Part shown: positions 5,018-7,997 of the stretch, in pieces
How positions within the stretch are numbered: the stretch's first letter is position 1
Layout: the number at the start of each line of letters is the position of its first letter
From: SAR116 cluster bacterium
GTDB lineage: Bacteria; Pseudomonadota; Alphaproteobacteria; Puniceispirillales; UBA1172
NCBI GenBank assembly: GCA_002691725.1
Contig: NZIT01000020.1
Span: forward strand, 1 to 7,997
DNA: 7,997 nucleotides
Reading direction: 5' to 3'
Program-made: the position numbers and the translations under genes
Notes under the pieces: generated by a model
What the model was told of the DNA's origin: nothing
Database searches by the model: none
Seen by the model: the letters and a program-made list of their open reading frames with translations, nothing else

Positions 5018-6040
5018 ATGTCGGGACAGTATCCTGGTTTTATGGAAGCCATTGGAAATACACCTCTTATTCGCCTCAAAGGGCCTAGTGAAGCCACCAA
5101 ATGTGATATCTATGGCAAGGCTGAGTTCATGAATCCCGGCGGTTCTGTCAAAGATAGAGCGGCGCGCGGTATTATTGAGCATGCTGAACAGAGTGGTCTG
5201 CTGACCGCTGGCGGCACAATAGTCGAAGGCACGGCCGGAAATACCGGCATTAGTATTGCTATGTGCGGAAATGCGCGCGGCTATAAAACCATCATTGTGA
5301 TGCCCGAAACGCAAAGCCAGGAAAAGCAGGATATGTTGCGCCTGCTTGGGGCAGATTTGCGGCTAGTTGCAGCAAAACCCTATAAAGACCCCGGTAATTA
5401 TGTGCGTTATTCGGAACAATTAGCAAATGAGATTAGGGATGAGCTGGGCGGCAATGTTATGTGGGCTAATCAGTTTGATAATATCGCTAATCAACAAGGC
5501 CATTATCAATACACCGCGCCTGAAATATGGCACCAAACTCAAGGCCAGATTGATGGCTTCACCTGTTCGGTTGGCTCAGGTGGTACGATTTGCGGTATAA
5601 GCCGTTTTCTTAAAGACCAAAATCCTGATGTGAAGATAGCCTTGAGTGACCCATATGGATCAGCTTTATATCATCATTATGCGCATGGGGAGCTGAAATC
5701 TGACGGCAATTCGGTGAGCGAAGGCATTGGCCAAGGCCGGATCACAGCAAATCTGGAACAGGCTATGATTGACACGCAATATAGCATTTCTGATGAGGAG
5801 GCTTTGCCGATCATTTTTGATCTGCTTAAACATGAAGGGCTTTTGCTGGGTGGATCTAGTGCTATCAATATCGCTGGTGCGATGCGCCTTGCGCGTGATT
5901 TAGGCCCCGACAAAACAATTGCTACCATTCTATGTGATAGCGGCCAACGCTATCAGTCTAAAATCTGGAATCCAGTATTTTTGAAAGATAAAGGCCTGCC
6001 CATACCGGCATGGCTGGATGATGAGAAAAGCCCATGCTAA
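5018..6040 (+). CDS. cysK: Cysteine synthase A (O-acetylserine sulfhydrylase)
   Basis: 340 residues, PLP fold type II. It makes L-cysteine from O-acetyl-L-serine and sulfide in the cytoplasm. Visible signature: IGNTPLIRL (12-20), NPGGSVKDRAA (39-49) with K45 as the PLP lysine, substrate loop EGTAGNTG (70-77), VMPETQSQEK (94-103), WANQFDN (149-155), phosphate-binding GSGGT (186-190), EGIGQG (235-240), and CDSGQRYQSKIWNP (306-319) with S308 placed to contact the pyridine nitrogen. GTAGNTG in place of the TSGNTG of E. coli CysK, and the WANQFDN/DSGQRY blocks, match the branch common in alphaproteobacteria. The gene is first of a plus-strand operon: its stop overlaps the next start by seven bases, suggesting translational coupling. 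Cystathionine beta-synthase activity is a less likely alternative, since there is no CBS domain and no heme region. Confidence 0.93.
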   Translation: MSGQYPGFMEAIGNTPLIRLKGPSEATKCDIYGKAEFMNPGGSVKDRAARGIIEHAEQSGLLTAGGTIVEGTAGNTGISIAMCGNARGYKTIIVMPETQSQEKQDMLRLLGADLRLVAAKPYKDPGNYVRYSEQLANEIRDELGGNVMWANQFDNIANQQGHYQYTAPEIWHQTQGQIDGFTCSVGSGGTICGISRFLKDQNPDVKIALSDPYGSALYHHYAHGELKSDGNSVSEGIGQGRITANLEQAMIDTQYSISDEEALPIIFDLLKHEGLLLGGSSAINIAGAMRLARDLGPDKTIATILCDSGQRYQSKIWNPVFLKDKGLPIPAWLDDEKSPC

Positions 6041-6894
6041 TTAACGCAAAAGATGCCATTCGCGCCATTCAAGACAATCACGGTCTTGCCATGGATGCTA
6101 CATTTGTTCTGCCAACATCTGATCGAGATGCAAAAGCAGAGTTTATCGAGAGCCGCATTACTGGTGCCGTATTTTTTGATATTAACGCGGTTGCTGATCA
6201 CATCTTGGCCTTGCCACATACCATGCCAGATGCGGAAATCTTTACCCAACATATGCAGGCTCTGGGGCTGAATGCTGATCAAATGGTTGTGCTTTATGAT
6301 CAGTCAGGCATGTTGTCATCAGCCAGGGCATGGTGGATGTTGCGTTATTTTGGCCATTATAATGTTGCCATTTTAGATGGTGGGCTGGCGGCATGGATAG
6401 ATGTTGGCGGAATGACCGAAAGCGGTGATGAGACATTAGCGCAAAAAGGCACATTCCAAGCGAAAAATCCCAACCCGAAGGCGATAACATCGCTCACGGA
6501 AATGAGTGCGCTTGTCGCCCTGCCCCAATCAGACAGACCGAAACAGATTGTTGATGCGCGGTCTGCTGGCCGGTTTTCAGGCACAGCACCCGAACCTCGA
6601 CCGGGATTAGCATCAGGGCATATGCCAGGGGCATTAAACTGCCCTGTTAGTGAGTTGCTTGATGCTGATACAGGGTTAGTTAAATCCACTGATCAGATCA
6701 AAGCCTGTTTTATAGATGCTGGTGTCGATTTGGATAAACCGATTGTTACCAGCTGTGGGTCAGGCGTTACCGCTTGCGGGTTAGCATTTGGCTTAGCACT
6801 CATTGGCAAAACCGATGTTGCTATCTATGACGGCTCATGGTCGGAATGGGGCGCGCCTGATGCTGACCGCAATTTATGCCCAATTGTGACGTAA
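6034..6894 (+). CDS. sseA: 3-mercaptopyruvate sulfurtransferase / rhodanese
   Basis: 286 residues with two rhodanese domains (about 1-130 and 145-286), the usual length for this family. The active-site loop is CGSGVTA (241-247) with C241 as the persulfide cysteine. The CGSGVT form is typical of mercaptopyruvate sulfurtransferases rather than thiosulfate rhodaneses. The substrate-binding segment ARSAGRFSGTAPEPRPGL (175-192) and GHMPGALN (195-202) match the SseA pattern. The N-terminal domain lacks a catalytic cysteine at the matching loop (YDQSGMLSSARAW), as expected. It transfers sulfur from 3-mercaptopyruvate, made from cysteine by transamination, to a thiol acceptor in the cytoplasm; there is no signal peptide. 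The ATG overlaps the end of cysK by seven bases (ATGCTAA) and lacks a strong ribosome site, so reinitiation after cysK is likely. Confidence 0.9.
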   Translation: MLINAKDAIRAIQDNHGLAMDATFVLPTSDRDAKAEFIESRITGAVFFDINAVADHILALPHTMPDAEIFTQHMQALGLNADQMVVLYDQSGMLSSARAWWMLRYFGHYNVAILDGGLAAWIDVGGMTESGDETLAQKGTFQAKNPNPKAITSLTEMSALVALPQSDRPKQIVDARSAGRFSGTAPEPRPGLASGHMPGALNCPVSELLDADTGLVKSTDQIKACFIDAGVDLDKPIVTSCGSGVTACGLAFGLALIGKTDVAIYDGSWSEWGAPDADRNLCPIVT

Positions 6895-6925
6895 CAATAT
6901 TTTAGCATGATGAAAGCAATAATTG

Positions 6926-7997
6926 ATGACTAAGACATCCAAGAAAATTAGCCCCTCCACTAAACCAGACACTAAAGTCGTGCATGCTTCTGTCAATCCT
7001 CTTGAGCATGAGGGCATGGCCAATATTCCTGTCTATCATACATCAACCATTATGAAGCCTAATCTAGATGATTATCGCCAAGGCCGGGGCAAGTATGACT
7101 ATGGCAGAAAAGGCACCCCAACCTCACAAGCAACCGAGGAGGCGGTGGCAAGTCTCTATAAAATGGATGATTGTGTTGCCACACCATCAGGTCTATCGGC
7201 AATCTGCCTTGCTATTTCAAGCGTCTTAAAATCCGGTGATCATGCGCTGTTCCCGGATAGTATGTATGGGTCTGGCCGCCGATTTATTGATAACGTGTTA
7301 CCGCAAATGGGCATAAGCGTTGGCATTTATGAACCCTCAATCACAGCAGATGAATTGACTGCTCATTTTCAAGATAATACACGTCTTTTCTATTTAGAAA
7401 GTCCGGGTAGCTTAACCTTTGAAATGCAGGATATCCCTGCCCTAACAACATGCGCACATGATCATGATTGTCTTGTTGCGATTGATAATACATGGGCAAC
7501 AGCCATGTATTTTGATGCAGTTAAAAATGACATGGATATTGTTATTGAAGCAGGGACAAAATATATCTCTGGTCATTCAGATGTTAGTATGGGGTTTGTC
7601 ATATCAAGTGGTGATACGGCCCATACTATTCGTCGATATACCCAGAATACAGGGATATGCGTTGCCCCTGATGAGCATTATCTGGCCATGCGCGGAATGC
7701 GGACAATGGCGTTACGGTTGCGGCAATCCGAAGCAAATGGCCTAGCCTTGGCAACATGGCTAGAGCAACAACCCGAAGTGATCCAAGTCTTGCATCCTGC
7801 CCTGCCATCGCATCCGGGGCATCATCATTGGCAACGTGATTTTTCTGGGTCTAGTGGATTATTTGGCTTTGTCATTGATCCTAACATTCCCATTATGGCC
7901 ATTGATTCTATGGCGGATAACCTTGATTGGTTTGGTATTGGGGCATCATGGGGTGGTCATGAAAGCCTGATTAGCCAAGGCCGATTTAAGCGAACGG
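6926..7997 (+). CDS. metC: Cystathionine beta-lyase, MetC type (partial, runs off the window)
   Basis: 357 complete codons are present with no stop, so the 3' end (probably some tens of residues) lies outside. It is a Cys/Met-metabolism PLP enzyme: YDYGRKGTPT (57-66) is the tyrosine/arginine phosphate-binding block, ATPSGLSAI (85-93) the PLP-phosphate loop, AIDNTWAT (185-192) contains D187 for the pyridine nitrogen, and EAGTKYISGHSDVSMG (208-223) places the Schiff-base lysine at K212. YGRKGTPT together with DNTWAT and TKYISGHSD favours cystathionine beta-lyase (cystathionine to homocysteine, pyruvate and ammonia) over cystathionine gamma-synthase or methionine gamma-lyase. The start at 6926 follows sseA by 31 bp; there is only a weak GAAAG (6912-6916) as ribosome site. 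An 8-codon ORF (6907-6933) overlaps this start. The close spacing indicates one transcript with cysK and sseA. Confidence 0.88.
   Translation, partial: MTKTSKKISPSTKPDTKVVHASVNPLEHEGMANIPVYHTSTIMKPNLDDYRQGRGKYDYGRKGTPTSQATEEAVASLYKMDDCVATPSGLSAICLAISSVLKSGDHALFPDSMYGSGRRFIDNVLPQMGISVGIYEPSITADELTAHFQDNTRLFYLESPGSLTFEMQDIPALTTCAHDHDCLVAIDNTWATAMYFDAVKNDMDIVIEAGTKYISGHSDVSMGFVISSGDTAHTIRRYTQNTGICVAPDEHYLAMRGMRTMALRLRQSEANGLALATWLEQQPEVIQVLHPALPSHPGHHHWQRDFSGSSGLFGFVIDPNIPIMAIDSMADNLDWFGIGASWGGHESLISQGRFKRT

Noticed and set aside
4982..5314. Minus-strand 110-residue ORF over the start of cysK, and similar frames at 5677-5928, 6037-6282, 6242-6490 and 6357-6689
   Set aside because: All lie antisense to strongly supported enzyme genes and carry no recognisable features.
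7458..7745. Plus-strand 95-residue ORF inside metC
   Set aside because: It is an alternative frame of metC, whose own frame has all PLP-enzyme motifs across this stretch.
1..7997. CRISPR array, insertion sequence, phage gene or integrase
   Set aside because: I saw no regularly spaced repeats of CRISPR length, no terminal inverted repeats framing a transposase, and no recombinase motif in any frame read.

Overview
The window looks like chromosomal DNA of an alphaproteobacterium of moderate-to-low GC. The basis is the CCA-encoding tRNA-Asn of alphaproteobacterial type and a cysteine synthase A with the GTAGNTG/WANQFDN signature common in that class. A marine SAR116-like lineage is a guess I cannot confirm. 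One 60-base line counted by hand was about 50% GC inside cysK and about 35% inside the methylase gene, so base composition is uneven.

Left part (1-377): the last 53 codons of a plus-strand gene, probably mnmH (tRNA 2-selenouridine synthase), then a complete tRNA-Asn(GTT) at 257-331. Next, on the minus strand and pointing at the tRNA 3' end, is one large AT-rich gene (378-2759). Its protein carries a PD-(D/E)xK-like nuclease domain, an HsdM-type adenine methyltransferase and one HsdS-like target-recognition domain in a single chain. This is a single-gene, type IIG-like restriction-modification (R-M) candidate. Its place beside a tRNA 3' end and its base composition suggest acquisition by transfer, but no integrase or att repeat is visible. 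About 280 bp upstream of it (2760-3039) is AT-rich, with several small dyads and a short ORF ending five bases before the methylase ATG.

Middle part (3040-4899): two minus-strand genes. One encodes an exported protein of unknown function with a clear signal peptide. The other encodes a SixA-type histidine phosphatase. A degenerate 14-bp periodic repeat covers the end of sixA and the DNA beyond it.

Right part (4900-7997): sixA and cysK are divergent. On the plus strand cysK, a 3-mercaptopyruvate sulfurtransferase gene (sseA-like) and a metC-like cystathionine beta-lyase gene form a tight operon: 7-bp overlap, then a 31-bp gap. metC runs off the window. Together they make cysteine, move its sulfur as persulfide (after transamination to 3-mercaptopyruvate elsewhere), and convert cystathionine to homocysteine. 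The probable mnmH on the left is also a rhodanese-domain enzyme, which fits a sulfur-related neighbourhood interrupted by the R-M gene and two unrelated genes.

The most notable item is the single-chain R-M gene with its coupled short upstream ORF. I see no CRISPR, insertion sequence, phage gene or clearly new multi-gene system.
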